Assembly (NCBI GenBank): GCA_038025085.1
Contig: CM076152.1
Span: 22,342,001 to 22,406,000 of the forward strand
DNA: 64,000 bases
Origin: Tetragonia tetragonoides
Lineage: Eukaryota > Streptophyta > Magnoliopsida > Caryophyllales > Aizoaceae
Direction: 5' to 3'
A program made the position numbers and the translations under genes. Shown here piece after piece: positions 20,954 to 33,864 of this stretch. The notes under the pieces are model-generated. The model was not told the DNA's origin. It searched no databases and was given only the letters and a program-made list of their open reading frames with translations. Position 1 is the first letter of the stretch, and the number at the start of each line of letters is the position of its first letter.

Positions 20954-21767
20954 AGTACTGTTCAATTAAGTTACGTTCAGTTCATTTTGTTGAAAAGAGC
21001 TAGTCTCAAATTAGTTTAGTTTATATACAGGAGATATTTTCTGACATATAAAATGCGTCCACCTAAACGAAACATTTTTAGTGATGTCAGTATGCCACCT
21101 AAATTAGCCTCCTTTTTAAAAAAATAATAATAATTTAATTACTAGAATGAGGCATAGGTAGAAGTTAAGAAACCCTTTAGTTTCAAATAATTATAAGTTT
21201 ATTATTATCTTATGCAATTTTTTTTGAGTTTATGGATGAAGACTTTTAAACAGTAATCTCATATTTGGATCATATACTATATATAAGAGTGAGTTATGTA
21301 AAAGTAAATTAAAATTAACTATAGGACTTAAAATTATACAAGGTGTCCCTATAAGCTATAATAATCTTATTAATTGATGTTATTCATATATGAAACTTTG
21401 ATTTTGAAGAGATTAATAATCATGTGTATATTAATTGTGATTCATAATGTAAACACAGTCTGTGCAATGCACGAGCATAAACCCTGTACAATAGAAAAGA
21501 TAACTTATGAGTATAAAATTCTTTTTCACAAAAGAGTTATTTTTCAATTATTTTAAAATTGGTTCGATTCAATTCATTTTAGTTCATTTTAATGGAGTTC
21601 AGTTCAATGAAATTCATTTAAGTGAAAAAGGACCCAGTGCAATATACTTTCAAACCACAAATCCTATAAAAATTCAACTTAGGAATGTTTTTTTCAACTA
21701 GTTTTCAGTTCTTCCCCATTTCTCCCAATTATCAGTTAGACTTCTCAATTTTCACCAATATCTTCTA
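20954..21767. other. Intergenic DNA flanking element A
   Basis: AT-rich sequence with AGTTCA-rich patches (20960-20990 and 21570-21620). No gene is supported. Confidence 0.6.
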
Positions 21768-22021
21768 CTCCCTCCGTTTCATAAATCCTGAACGTTTACT
21801 TTTTCACGGTCACCAAGACACCACTATGACCGTAAGTAACTATAATTATATGAATATAAAAATTACAACAATACTATTTTTTAAAAGTACTTTAAAAAAT
21901 GAATCTAACAAAAGTATTTTCATATTGTGAATCTTTATATATTTTCATAGATTACTAGTCAAAGTTTGTTAAGTTTGACCTTCAAAAAGCAAACGTTTAG
22001 GAATTTATGAGACGGATGGAG
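21768..22021. mobile_element. Stowaway-type MITE
   Basis: About 254 bp bounded by CTCCCTCCGTTTC at the left and GACGGATGGAG at the right, within inverted ends of about 30 bp. It is flanked by TA on both sides (21766-21767 and 22022-22023). The CTCCCTCCGT terminus and TA target identify the Tc1/mariner-derived Stowaway family. It has no coding capacity. Confidence 0.9.
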
Positions 22022-22084
22022 TATTTACCAGTCACCAATTACCAGTTACCAGTTGAAACCAACAAGGCCCTTAGGGTGCGTTCT

Positions 22085-22632
<548 letters not shown>

Positions 22633-22639
22633 CAATTGC

Positions 22640-23624
22640 ACTAGTGATTATTTTAAAAAAAAAAAAAAGAAGAACAAAAAAAAAAAAAAAAAAAAAAAAG
22701 GGTTTATTAGAGCCTTGGAGGAGACAAGAGAGGTTTTGTGGTGCGGTAATATGTTATGACAAAAACAGCAAAAATGATAAATTTCTGTAACTTGTTGAAA
22801 AGGGAAAAGACCAGAATGACCAATCATCCAAAGAATTCAAACTTATCCACACTATACGACAAAATCCAGCCACAGCTACGACTTCCTCCGACAAGTGTCA
22901 TCAACTAGCTAACCATTGCCACGTGGACGGTCAGATGGACACTGTCCATTTCTTTGCAACCCCAGCACACCAAGCCACCCTTTACCCTCAGCCCTCCATC
23001 ATTTGACTTGATGACCATTCTATACACGTAGACTAACTTACTCAGTGGTAGATCTCGCAAAAGTTTACCCGATCTAAATCTAATTCGAAAAAAGTAAGTT
23101 AGGGTTGAGATTTTCAATCCATTTATTAAAAGGGTTAAATTAAGGTTAAAATTTTCAACCCGAAAATAACCTGTTAAACCTGTTTACTTACCTATGTCAA
23201 TTTTATTTTTGAAATTCAGTAAATATTTATGAGCCAAATAACTAATAATCACTGAAAAGTATAAATTTTCGTTGATTCAATAAATTTCTATTATAATTAA
23301 TAATCACTTATAATCTGTTGGGTTAACCCATTTAACAGGTCTACTTCGTGGATTACTTAATTTGAACTGTTAAAATTTGGCTTGATTTGAACCCAATTTC
23401 AATAAGCTTTTTTAGTATCGTGTGTGACACAATTTTTTCAATCCAAACCTATTTACAATTCTGAAAAATGAACTGAAAATTTTGTTTCACCAAGAAATCA
23501 ACCCATCCTCAATCTGCTCCAAATCGAAATAAGATGTTCGAAATCCGCTAGATCAACCTATTTGATAAGTCTATTGTCACCACTTAAATATTTAATTATC
23601 GTTATGATAGTTGTTGATTTCCTG
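22640..23624. other. Intergenic DNA
   Basis: It begins with an A-rich run (22650-22700), followed by AT-rich unique-looking sequence. I see no gene, splice-supported exon or recognisable repeat. Confidence 0.6.
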
Positions 23625-24295
23625 AAATATACATGGTTAATAAACTAATTCCCAATATAGCTTCGGTTTAAAACTATTTCCAATCATATACACCAAGTAG
23701 GTTCGGAGAGAGGTAAGGAAAGTGATTTTTTTTTTTTTTGCCCCAAAAACCTGCCATGGGCTGTAACGATTCACTTACTGGAAAAAAAAAAAACTGCTCC
23801 CCCTTCCCACGTTTCTCTCTATTGCTCTGCCCTCCCTTGTGTTTCTGGACTGTCAAGCAAAATTCACCTGTCATCCGGCTCTCGCCGTCCTGCTCCGTCT
23901 GGTACTCTTCACTTTCCGGCATCCAAGTGGTAAAATCCCAAAATTTCGTGAAGCCCTAATTAATCCTGTAGTGGAAGGTTAAGAAAAGGTAAATTCTTGC
24001 CCTAATGTGATGCGTTTAGTTACAATTTGCCCAAGTTTGAGTCTTTCTTTGATTGGTTCCATAGTTTATGAGGAGTAAATCCCTAATTTCTAGATTTTGC
24101 TGATTGACTAATTTTTTGGACTTCCATTAGTCATTAGAAAACTAGCACTCTGTTCTTGCATGCGTTCAATTAGTTTCATGCTGGTTAAGTTCAATTTCTG
24201 TTCCATGGTGATGTTGTGAATGATATCCAAAAGAAGTGATTAATGAAAATATGTAAAAGAGGAAGATGACAACAAAATTTTGGATTTACTTGAGC

Positions 24296-24605
24296 TAATT
24301 AAGCTCTAGTTTTTTTTTTCTCAATAAAAAAAGGGTGCAAGTGAATGGCGACTGAGGCACTCCCTGCTACGTTATGTTCGGACTCTCGTGTTCAATAGCG
24401 AACATATCAGACTAGCTGAACAACCAGCGCAAACACTGGCCCCGTTAATGTAGCACCAACAAGGGGTTAGTATAGTTCCTAGAAGCCAGCAGACACAAGG
24501 CATGGAGGAAATGGGGATTCGAACCCATGACCTTGCCTTACCAAACCACTTGAGAGTAAGCTTGGAACCACTAGACCACCACCCTTATTGGTAATTAAGC
24601 TCTAG
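24296..24605 (-). mobile_element. tRNA-derived SINE with 14-bp target duplication
   Basis: TAATTAAGCTCTAG at 24296-24309 is repeated exactly at 24592-24605. On the minus strand the insert begins with an A-box-like TGGTCTAGTGGTTC, has a perfect B box GGTTCGAATCC, and ends in a short A-rich tail (GAGAAAAAAAAAA). The insert is about 282 bp. These are the hallmarks of a tRNA-derived SINE moved by LINE machinery. Confidence 0.9.
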
Positions 24606-25520
24606 CTAGTGGAATAATGTGGAGTAGATTTTCTAGAGAGAAGAACGAATACATGTGGCTAGAAGGTGAAAAGTTTGGCATTGAAGTAGAGACCATGCTC
24701 TGATATGATAACAAAAGTAAGTACTGAAGCACTTTAGACCTGAGATATGAAATTTATGAATAGTTTTTACATAGTTTCTATAATACACTAGAATATGCTA
24801 GATAAAGGTTAGATACATAATATCTCAACTAATGATTCTCATGCTTATGTTCCGGTAGCATGATTTTACATTCGTACTCCACATAATCATAGATAAAAAA
24901 GATTTTGTTATCATTGATTTTGTACAGGCTTCAAAAAACTTTAAACTGTTATAGAGTCTACAACTTTTTCGAGGATTGCGGAGAGCATCGATCGGGAGAG
25001 AGGTCCAGAAGTGCTTTTGAAGAGAAATATGCTTCGAGTCAGTTACACTCCAATGCGTTCTTGCTCTGATTTTACTGTCGTAATGGTGTTGTTGGTTCAT
25101 AACTACTATAATGGTGTTGGTGTCGATTTTTCTTTTCCGACTGCCGTTATAAGCATTCTATTTATGATGGTTGTTAGCATGAGCGTTGTTTGTCGTAATT
25201 TTTTTTGGGTGATTTGAGTTATGTTAACTCAATTTTTGTTTATTGACATTCTATTGGTGATGTATGAAAATCTTTTGGACCTGTATACATCGGGATTAAT
25301 GGTCAGTTTATTTATTTAAATAGGTTGGTTGAACAGAGTGCATTTTTTGGTTTATTGTTTGGATCACGTGTTGTTACTGAAATGAAAAGACAGGTTGAGT
25401 ATTTTGCTGTTATCGTATTTGTTTTGTGCATGTTGTTGTGCTTAATGGAAAATTTGAGAGTAAAAAAATTAATAAAGAAAAACGATATGGCGTAAAGTCA
25501 CACGCTGGGAAGAAAAAAAA

Positions 25521-25831
25521 ATTGTACACGGCTTAGAAGAAAAAAGTCTGATTTCTTTCCTTAATGCAATCCGTGTATATCTTGGGAAATAGTTTTCAAC
25601 TGAAGCTATTTTGATAATTAGTTTGTTAAATAAGTATATTTAAGTAAAAAAATTGTACACGGCTTAGAAGAAAAAAGTCTGATTTCTTTCCTTAATGCAA
25701 TCCGTGTATATCTTGGGAAATAGTTTTCAAGTGAAGCTATTTTGAGAATCCGAACCTACTTGGTGTATATAATGGAAAATAGTTTTAAACCGAAGCTATA
25801 TTGGAAATTAGTTTATTAATCATGTATATTT
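25521..25831 (+). repeat. 131-bp tandem duplication in the right arm of the TIR element
   Basis: ATTGTACACGGCTTAG starts two near-identical 131-bp units at 25521 and 25652. A third, shorter arm-like copy starts with GTGTATAT at 25763 and forms the terminal inverted repeat. Confidence 0.85.
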
Positions 25832-26106
25832 GAGAAAATTACACATAGTTACGCCTCAAAAAAAATAAAAATAAATTTAACCATAGTTTATAATTTTGTT
25901 TCATCACTCGCCGCTTCAATTTGGCAGTCTCTCTTTTCTATTCCCCCTTCCTTTATTACTTCCTCCCTCATTCAAATCCCTTCTTTTCTCTCTCTCTTTC
26001 TATGCCCACCTTCAACAGTTCAACCCACATGCGCTAGTCTACCCTCAATTTTGGTCTTACCCAGCTGAAAAAAAACCCACAATTCCAAGCTACTACCACA
26101 ACAACA
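25832..26106 (+). promoter_or_regulatory. Upstream region and 5' leader of the IDD gene
   Basis: Downstream of the TIR element the sequence becomes CT-rich (25920-26010, many TTCTCTCTC words), as is usual for plant leaders, and ends in ACAACAACAATGG around the start codon. No clear TATA box was identified. The promoter therefore borders directly on transposon DNA. Confidence 0.5.
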
Positions 26107-28807
26107 ATGGCACAATTAAACAATACTAATTCCCTCTCAACAACCCCTTCTATAGAACCAGAACCACTAGAACAACCACAACAAGAACTACAACAACAGC
26201 AACATGAAGAAGAAGAAGAAGAATTATCACAACAACAACAACCACCAGCAAAGAAGAAACGAAATCAGCCTGGTATGCCAGGTAAGAAACCAAAACCCAA
26301 AACCCAAAAAAAAGTAATAAATTCAAACTCTCTACACAATATACCAAAAATGAACCTAATATAATGTGTTATTATTATTATTATGTATATATACATAATG
26401 GCAGATCCAGAAGCAGAGGTAATAGCCTTATCACCAAAGGCTTTAATGGCGACTAACAGGTTCGTTTGTGAGATCTGTGGCAAAGGTTTCCAGAGAGACC
26501 AAAATCTACAACTACACCGGAGAGGCCATAACTTGCCTTGGAAGCTCAGACAACGGGGACCGAAAGAGACAGTAAGGAAAAGGGTTTATGTTTGCCCCGA
26601 AACGAGTTGTATACATCATGATCCACGTCGTGCTCTTGGTGATCTTACTGGTATCAAGAAACATTTTTGTAGAAAACATGGTGAAAAGAAGTGGAAATGT
26701 GAACGGTGTGCTAAGAAATATGCTGTTCAATCTGATTGGAAAGCTCATCTTAAGACTTGTGGTACTCGTGAGTATAAATGTGATTGTGGTACTATCTTTT
26801 CGAGGTACTATAATTGTTTTTCATGCTGGGTTGAGTTATTAATTGTGTGGCGGTATTTGGTAATATGTGTGCTGAATTTGGTTTATTTTTACAGAAGGGA
26901 TAGCTTTGTGACGCATAGAGCGTTTTGCGACGCTTTAGCGCAAGAGAGTGCAAAGGTGCAGACCTTAAGCGTTGGGTCGCCTGTTGGGTCACCACCGGCG
27001 ACGTCGAGTGTGGTTATGTCTCCTGGTTTATCAATTAATCATAGCTCAGGTAATGCTAATGGTAATTTTAAATTTTTAATCATTTAAAATGTGGGTTTAT
27101 TTTGGACATTTTTTTGTGTGTTTTTAGGGACAAAAATAAGAACATTATTTATGTGACGACGAGAAAAAGGGTGAGAAGAAGAGGTGATCTTTTGCGTAGG
27201 GATTTGGGGTGTCTTTATAAGTGGGTTTTTTTCTATTTTATTTCTACTGTTTCGTCTAGTGCAGAGTTTTGTTCTTTTCTGGGATTTTCCGCTTTAGAAG
27301 GGAGATGTTGAGGACCAAAGTGGTCTTTTTTTATTTTTAATTCATTTGAAAAGATTTGGTAAAGTGGTGTGAATAATTAGAAAATGAGAGGAAAGTTGAT
27401 GAGTTTATTATAATGGAGAAATAATGGGGGGAACTCAAAGCTCAAGGATGTTCATGTAAAACAGGGTTGAAACTGAAAAGCTGAAAAGAGGAAGGTTGAG
27501 TAAGGGAAAGGAAGCCATGATTGTTTCTGCCTAAAGAGTTGAAAATAGGCAAAAGAAAAATGGACTTTGGACTAGCTAGTATTTAGTACTTTCTCTCTCT
27601 TTCTTTCCTGTCACCCTTTTTTCACTTTCATCAATTAAATTAAGTTTCCCCATGGATTTGAATTTGGGTTTTCTATGGTACTTGTAAATTAAATAACCCA
27701 ATTAAACACTGTCCCTCTCTCGTTATGTTCAAGTGGTTTTATCGAGGTTTGATTCTAGAACCAGCTAGCTAGCAATAACATTTTTTTAGGCAAAAAAAAA
27801 ATAAAAATTCTTAGGCAATATGAGCATGGATTATAAACCTATTAATGTATACTTAAACATAACTAATAGCATTGGAATTGTTATCATATTTGTTATGTTA
27901 TTCTTCCCTCCCCATTCAGTTTGGTAAATGTTGTTTGTTTTCTTAAGAGCAAGTATGTTGAAATGCAGAGATTCAAGAGAACACAATTGGTGTCACAACA
28001 AGTATAAGTTCTGCTGGTTGCAGCACTAGTTCTACTAGTAATTGCAATGGCTATGGAAATGCAAAGGGCAATGGCAATGGCAATGGCAATATTGTTTTTG
28101 ATAGTACTATGTTTGCTCCTTTATCAGGACTGTCACCTTCTATGTCCCATCAGTGTTCATTTCCTAGCCTAGTTACAACTATGTCGAACTCAGACCACCA
28201 CACCACTTACTCCGTTGAGCCTCCACCTGCCCTTTCGCTCTCACCTCTATACCATTTCCCCGGGAATACTGCATCACCTCTCTTTCCATCACAACAGAAC
28301 GATAACAGTGGGCATCAGTACTTGGCTCCGTTGGCTCATCCTACGAATACCATGTCAGCCACGGCATTGCTCCAAAAGGCTGCCCAAATGGGTGCTGCTG
28401 CCTCGGGGTCATCCTTGCTTTGCGGGTTTGGTTTGACAGTAGCATCGTCGCCTCCACCACTATCACATCCTGAGCAGGACAAATGTGTAAAGACAGAGGA
28501 TGGTATTGGTAGTCTGGTAGCAGACGGACTTGGGCTCGGTCTTCCTTCTGGTGGGGATTTTGGTGGGTCTGATCCAATGATGGGTGATCCATCCGGGTTT
28601 TTCGGGTCTAAACCGATGACGCTTGATCTTCTAGGTCTGGGGATGGGTCCTGAGAATTCATCTGCTGGTGCATTTCCTGCATATCTTACCTCCATAGGCA
28701 GCCCTCTTGACGTAGCGGTAGCCTTTAGGCAAGGGAGTGATTCGCCGTTGAAGGGTTCTTGGGATGGTCAAGCTGCCCAGAGAAAGCCTAACGAGACAGT
28801 TCTGTAG
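26107..28807 (+). CDS. IDD: INDETERMINATE DOMAIN (IDD) C2H2 zinc-finger transcription factor, four coding exons
   Basis: Exons 26107-26281, 26405-26804, 26895-27049 and 27969-28807, all with GT-AG borders, give 522 codons plus stop. After a Gln/Glu-rich N-terminus comes the nuclear-signal-like AKKKRNQPGMP and the ID domain. Zinc finger 1 is CEICGKGFQRDQNLQLHRRGH (residues 80-100). Finger 2 starts at about 122 (CPETSC ... HFCRKH), and two C2HC fingers follow (CERCAKKY ... HLKTC and CDCGTIFSR/RDSFVTHRAFC). The last exon has the family motifs MSATALLQKAAQMGA and TLDLLGLGM. IDD proteins are nuclear DNA-binding factors that work with GRAS partners such as DELLA, SCARECROW and SHORT-ROOT. The C-terminal motifs suggest the IDD2/4/5/JACKDAW-like branch; the exact orthologue is uncertain. 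I see no disruption. Confidence 0.93.
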
Positions 28808-29618
28808 CTGCGCAAGTATATCCTCTATCATAGTATACCTGTAATTAATTGAAAAACAGGTGAAAGAAGTTAGATTATTAGTTCTTTTGGTGCCTTTGGC
28901 TGTGGTGAATGGTAATAGTCAAGCATGAAGTTGCTGATAGTGGCCCTTTTTAGTTAAATTTTCTTTTTTTTTTATTACCACTTTTTATAATTCAATTTGT
29001 TTTAATAGGTCCTCAGTTGTATGGACAAATAGAGAGGAGAATATTGTATAGTATCTTCTTGTATGGTAGACAGTAGTCAAATGAGGTGCATTAGAATATG
29101 GTCTCACCATTATAGAATGTAAGTTGATGATAAAATAGTACTAGTATTTCTTGCTAGTTTAGTTTGTGACTATGTAGCGATGGTATGCCATTTCCTTCGC
29201 ACTTTCAAGTCAAGTACTGAGAATTGAGATTGTGAGTACAAGTTGAAATTACTGGTTGTCCTTCCAACAGGAAGGATGGCATGGGGCCGCCAAAATATGT
29301 CCTTCCAGTAAACTCTACTGAATTAAACATAATAGTAATACTCTAATGAATTGAACATAATAGTAATACTCTAATGAATTAAATTGTGTTGAATTAATTA
29401 CTGACTATGGTTTAAATTGTGTTGAATAACTTATTTACTAAGCTGCGTTCTTTAGGGCTAAAGTTGTTAAACTGAATAGAATTTAACTGAACTTAATTCA
29501 TTACCACTAAAATTGAAATGACGATTAAATTGAACATTACAGATTGAATTGAACCTCACTTTCTATGTGAGCCAAAATGTATGTTTCTGAATTGAATTTG
29601 AAGTGAAATCATTAAACT
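28808..29618 (+). other. 3' flank of the IDD gene
   Basis: Presumed 3'UTR followed by AT-rich intergenic DNA. Near 29330-29400 a phrase containing AATTGAACATAATAGTAATAC is repeated. From 29448 (GCGTTCTTTAGGG) the sequence becomes rich in AACTGAA words. No gene is supported. Confidence 0.5.
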
Positions 29619-30193
29619 GACACAAGACCATTCATTTTTTTTTTTTTTTTGAGAGGGGAATAGGAAATTTTCATTATTAGAAAAAACATACGACATCTAC
29701 AATCAAAATAACCCTAGAATATACGAAATCAACAATAACAACACAATTTTTGCTAACAAGACAATTGACAAGGACGCCTCGGTGCGACTTCCAACATGCA
29801 TAGTAACCATATGCTTCCTTTTATGTATCTTCATCTTTGACGGAAGTGGAGATCTTCACCGCGAGCAAAACAATTACTTGCCTACAAAACTCTGTTTGAT
29901 ACAAAACTCTGTATGTATATTCGGTTCCCAAATTCATATTGAATCTATAAAATAGATATTGCACTATAGGCGAAAAGAGGATCCTACGAAAAAGAAGAAA
30001 TGAAAATACCAATGAACTCCACAAAGGAAGAAAATTTTATTTCACCTAAAGCGGAAAAGAGTAGGAATTAGAGTCAAACTAGATGAAGAACATCAAATAC
30101 AGGCCGGGAATGACCTAAATTGGTCCCCCCGGCCTGAAACTATAATAAAAGATGAGAAGAGGCAAAAGAGAAAATCTAGACACAAGATCATTC
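29619..30193 (-). mobile_element. 5'-truncated non-LTR retrotransposon insertion (LINE 3' end)
   Basis: GACACAAGACCATTC (29619-29633) and GACACAAGATCATTC (30179-30193) form a 15-bp target duplication with one mismatch. The insert of about 545 bp begins with a poly-T run on the plus strand, i.e. a poly-A tail on the minus strand. No RT domain remains, consistent with a 5'-truncated LINE; a large SINE cannot be excluded. Confidence 0.75.
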
Positions 30194-31021
30194 CTGAACT
30201 AAACTGATCTGATAAGCTCTGAGAAACACACGGTGAAAAATAGCAGTATTATTGTAGGGTTTACCGTTTACATGATTTTATTTTACGCCGTACAATGTTG
30301 AAAAGTCTCGAAATGTGAATTCATAACCCTTTGTGTGGTTTTGGCTGATGCATGTGATTTGTGAACATTGAACTGTTTGGCAAAAAAAATAATTGAGAAT
30401 ATTGAACTGGTGAGTATCTCCGTTTTGATTGTTTTCCTGTTATGTTTTCTCCCCCACAATTCCGCTAGAGAATGTGCGTCTTGTGGCTTGTGCCGTGTAA
30501 CAACTATAACATGTTACTCGTTACTTGCATCGAATTACAAACCAAGGTGATAGGGAGCTAGTCTAATTTTTAGGACATAGGTTCCTCTCTCCTTCCTTTC
30601 TACCAAACATGCTTGCGTTTATCACTAATAAGGATTTCGGTCGCCCATGGCCATTGGGTTCGTTTATTTTCCCTATTTCTTGTGGTTTTTGGTATCTGCT
30701 TTCTTATTTTTTTCCCTGGCCATACATGAGTATTTTGGTAAATAAAACACATGTTAATAATGTACAATCGAGAGGAAAATCGAATTAGAAGTTAATACAT
30801 TCAGGGCGTATTCTTTTCCGCTTATTGAAATCCTATTAAATCAGCGGCAGAATTATACGCATTTAGTGGCAAAACTTTATTTACTAAATGAGTGAGAATC
30901 AATAGCAGGATGCTCATCTAATCAGTAGAAATCAATAGCAAAAATCTTACCCAATCAATGAAAATCAATCTTACCAACTAGTAGTTCAATACTTCATTAA
31001 CATTCACTGTTAAGATTTAAG
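30194..31021. other. Intergenic DNA left of the copia element
   Basis: AT-rich, with no supported gene. Near 30880-30970 the phrase AATCAATAGCA recurs. The last five bases before the copia LTR, TTAAG, are its target duplication. Confidence 0.55.
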
Positions 31022-31474
31022 TGTTAGATTTATGGACTTTATACTACATGTATATGGACTATTATGTTATAAGGATTAATTGTATGTTATATGCTATCTT
31101 ACGGTTTGGCCCAATATTAGTGGTCCTATGGATATTAATATAAGGTGGGCTAATATATCGTCTTATAAGGTATAGGGTCCAATTGTGTAGAGACCCACAG
31201 GCTTAACCCTAATTGATGATGGGCTAATTAAGGATAAGAAACTCTATGTATATAAGGGTTATTGTCCCCAGTTGAACACACGTTACATCTGTCTGACATC
31301 TCGTTAGAGAGAGAAACCCTAGTGTGTGTATCAACTGGAAGACTGCTCTAACCCTAGGCGATCTTCAACCCGGATCAATAGCTTGCACTTATGAATTCAG
31401 GTACCCTTCCGCTTATGTTCTAGTCTAAGTAATTCGATATGGAGGTTATAATTTAATTTGGATTTATTCCAACA
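31022..31474 (+). repeat. 5' LTR of the copia element (453 bp)
   Basis: Direct repeat of 36956-37405. TATATAAGGG near 31248 is a candidate TATA region. Confidence 0.93.
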
Positions 31475-31475
31475 A

Positions 31476-31490
31476 TTGATATCAGAGCCT
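31476..31490 (+). other. Primer-binding site of the copia element
   Basis: TTGATATCAGAGCCT starts two bases after the LTR. It differs by a single base from the TGGTATCAGAGC complement of initiator tRNA-Met used by most copia elements. Confidence 0.85.
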
Positions 31491-32679
31491 CCTTCTTATT
31501 GGATTATTTAGATTTCGGTTTAGGTTGATTAAGAATCGTTTCGGCCTATGACGGTTTGAATCGCAACTTTGTATGTTGGACTGTGTTTTCCATGATTGAA
31601 ATTCAGCACTGATCTTGTTTGCCCTTGTCGTATATCATGCTTGCGGTTTTCTGGATTATAAAAATTTATGAGATATGACTACTAGTTTGTTGATATTGTT
31701 TGGCGCCGACAGCATTCATTTACTTGGTAATGTTTTTTGACAAAGTTGATTGAAGTTCAACTTGTCTCTTTTGGATTCGGTCAACTCATGAACAAAGCCT
31801 GTATATGGTTTCTTCTTATTTTCTTATTTGGTTGTTTAAGGCTTTTTCTATGGCATCCATATTCTTTTACGTTTATATGGATACAGTGACTATTGCATAG
31901 CATGATGTTTAATTACAGTGGTGTATCATGATTATTTTTCCTACCATGATATTTTATATGTGGTAGTCAGGTTTGTGATACATGAATCATATACTATGGA
32001 TTGTTTTTTTGGGTTATGCGGTTTCTTGTATATTGACATAGAAATTTATTTATTATTTATTTTATTGACATTCAAGAGGCATTCAGGCTTGGAATAGTAA
32101 ATCACACAGTATTAAATCAATGATTTACATTTTATTCCCTATCAAAATTTCAGATTCAATACTTGGCACTAAGGTTATAATTATTTTATGGACATTTAAT
32201 ATTTCGAATTAGTTAATTGAACAATATGTTACCAAAATAACCTCTTTTGTTTAGATTGATTAATTTTAAATATTGGATGATTGTGTGTGTGCGAATTTCA
32301 TGCGTTTTACACCCGACCCAAAGGAAGGTTGTTATTTTGGGCCGAAATTCAAACATGCTTGTGGTAATAAATATGTAACAATTATTAGGTTTTCTATGTG
32401 AATATTAAGTCGGTCCAAAGAAAGGCTTGATATTTGACAGAAGTTTATTGTCAATATTTGATTACTACACCAAGAGTACCATTTACAAGTTGATTTTCTG
32501 TCCAAAGACTAAAATCAATGTTGTGCCAGGTATCTTGTGATGGGATTTGCCATTTTATTTGAATCTGTAAATTAAGGTTAAGGTAAAGTAATTGTGAGCT
32601 TGTTGTTTATGTTATCTTTTGTTCTCTTTTAGTCAATACTTCTGCTGCTACGATATCTGCAAACATTAATAGTATCCCT
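31491..32679 (+). other. Copia leader, non-coding
   Basis: 1.2 kb of AT-rich sequence between PBS and gag. No frame of note. Confidence 0.6.
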
Positions 32680-33864
32680 GTGCTTAACGACACAAACTTT
32701 AAGGAATGGAAAGAGAACGTTATGATAGTTCTTGGTTGCATGGATCTAGACCTTGCACTTCGGATTGAGAAACCCGCTGCTCTTAAGGATTCATCTACTC
32801 CTGATCAAAAGAGGGAAATGGAGAAGTGGGAGCGCTCAAATCGCATGAGTCTTATGATCATGAAACGTGCAATTCCAGAATCAATTAGGGGCACTATGTC
32901 TAAAGAGGATAACGTTAAATCGTTCCTTGCAGAACTTGAGAAACATTTTGCAAAAAACGAAAAAGAGGAAACTGATACTCTGTTGAGTAATATTGTTTCC
33001 ATAAGGTATAAAGGCAAAGGGAACATAAGGGATGCTCATTTGGCATCAACCTCTAAGGACAGCAGGAAAAGGAAAATTAAGGAAGCTGCGGTGTCAATGC
33101 CTCAAAAGAAGCAACATAAGGAAAATAAAGTTGAAACTAAGGAATTAGGTTGCTTCTTTTGTGAGGGGACTAATTCCATGAAAAGAGAGTGTACCAAATA
33201 CCACGCTTGGCGTGCGAAAAGGGGTATATCTCTTGCTCTTGTTTATTCTGAGGTTAATTTGATTTCAGTACCCAAAGACACTTGGTGGGTAGATTCTGGT
33301 GCTACTACTCACATTAGTGTGTCTATGCATGGTTGCCAGAGCTGTCGAAAATCGATTGATGGTGAAAGATACATCTATATGGGTGACGACACGCATCTTG
33401 AAGTTGAGGCTATTGGAACTTTTAGGCTATTGTTAAAGACTGGATTTTATTTGGATTTGAAAGAGACTTTTGTTGTACCGTCATTTAGACGGAATTTAAT
33501 TTCTGTTCCCACTTTGGACAAATCTGGTTATTATTGTTCATTTGGAAACAATAAAATTAATCTCTTTCAAGGTTCAAATTTTATTGGTTCCAGTCTTTTA
33601 TCAGGATATGATAGCCTATATTTGCTTGATACAATTGCCTCACATAATGAAACCTTGCATGTAAGTTCATGTGGTACCAAAAGAAAATTGACCAATGAGA
33701 ATTCTGTATCACTCTGGCATAAGCGTTTGGATCACATATCCAAACAAAGAATTCAGAAACTTGTGTCAGATGGAATTCTTAATTCTCTTGATTCCTCAAA
33801 TTCAGATATTTGCATTGAGTGTATTAAGGGAAAACAAACAAACAAGACTAGATTAGGTGCCTAG
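32680..33864 (+). pseudogene. Copia gag, protease and integrase N-terminus, internally deleted and ended by TAG
   Basis: The frame starts near 32680 within a longer open reading (coding-like sequence begins at about 32635). The gag part runs to RYKGKGNIRD and then jumps to AHLASTSKDSRKRK, so a stretch of gag usual in this family appears deleted in frame. The zinc knuckle is damaged (CFFCEGTNSMKREC). The protease has an intact WWVDSGATTHIS active site. The integrase zinc module follows: WHKRLDHIS ... CIECIKGKQ. An in-frame TAG at 33862 stops the polyprotein; the same frame resumes immediately. Confidence 0.9.

Larger units (their letters stand above)
23625..25831. mobile_element. Non-autonomous DNA transposon with about 82-bp terminal inverted repeats
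   Basis: 23625-23706 reads as the reverse complement of 25750-25831 with few mismatches (outer end AAATATACATG, inner end AAGTAGGTTCGG). The right arm contains two further tandem copies of the arm-like motif. The interior (about 23740-24000) is GC-richer and looks like a plant 5' leader followed by intron-like sequence, so a captured gene fragment is possible. A SINE lies inside. I found no clear target duplication, so the family (Mutator-like or foldback) is inference. Confidence 0.65.

Noticed and set aside
24480..24600. tRNA gene on the minus strand
   Set aside because: The B box is perfect, but no cloverleaf can be formed and exact target duplications plus an A tail define a SINE.
24680..24710. 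Solo LTR junction suggested by GCTCTGATATGATAAC, resembling a reversed Met-tRNA PBS
   Set aside because: No LTR ends or repeats flank it.
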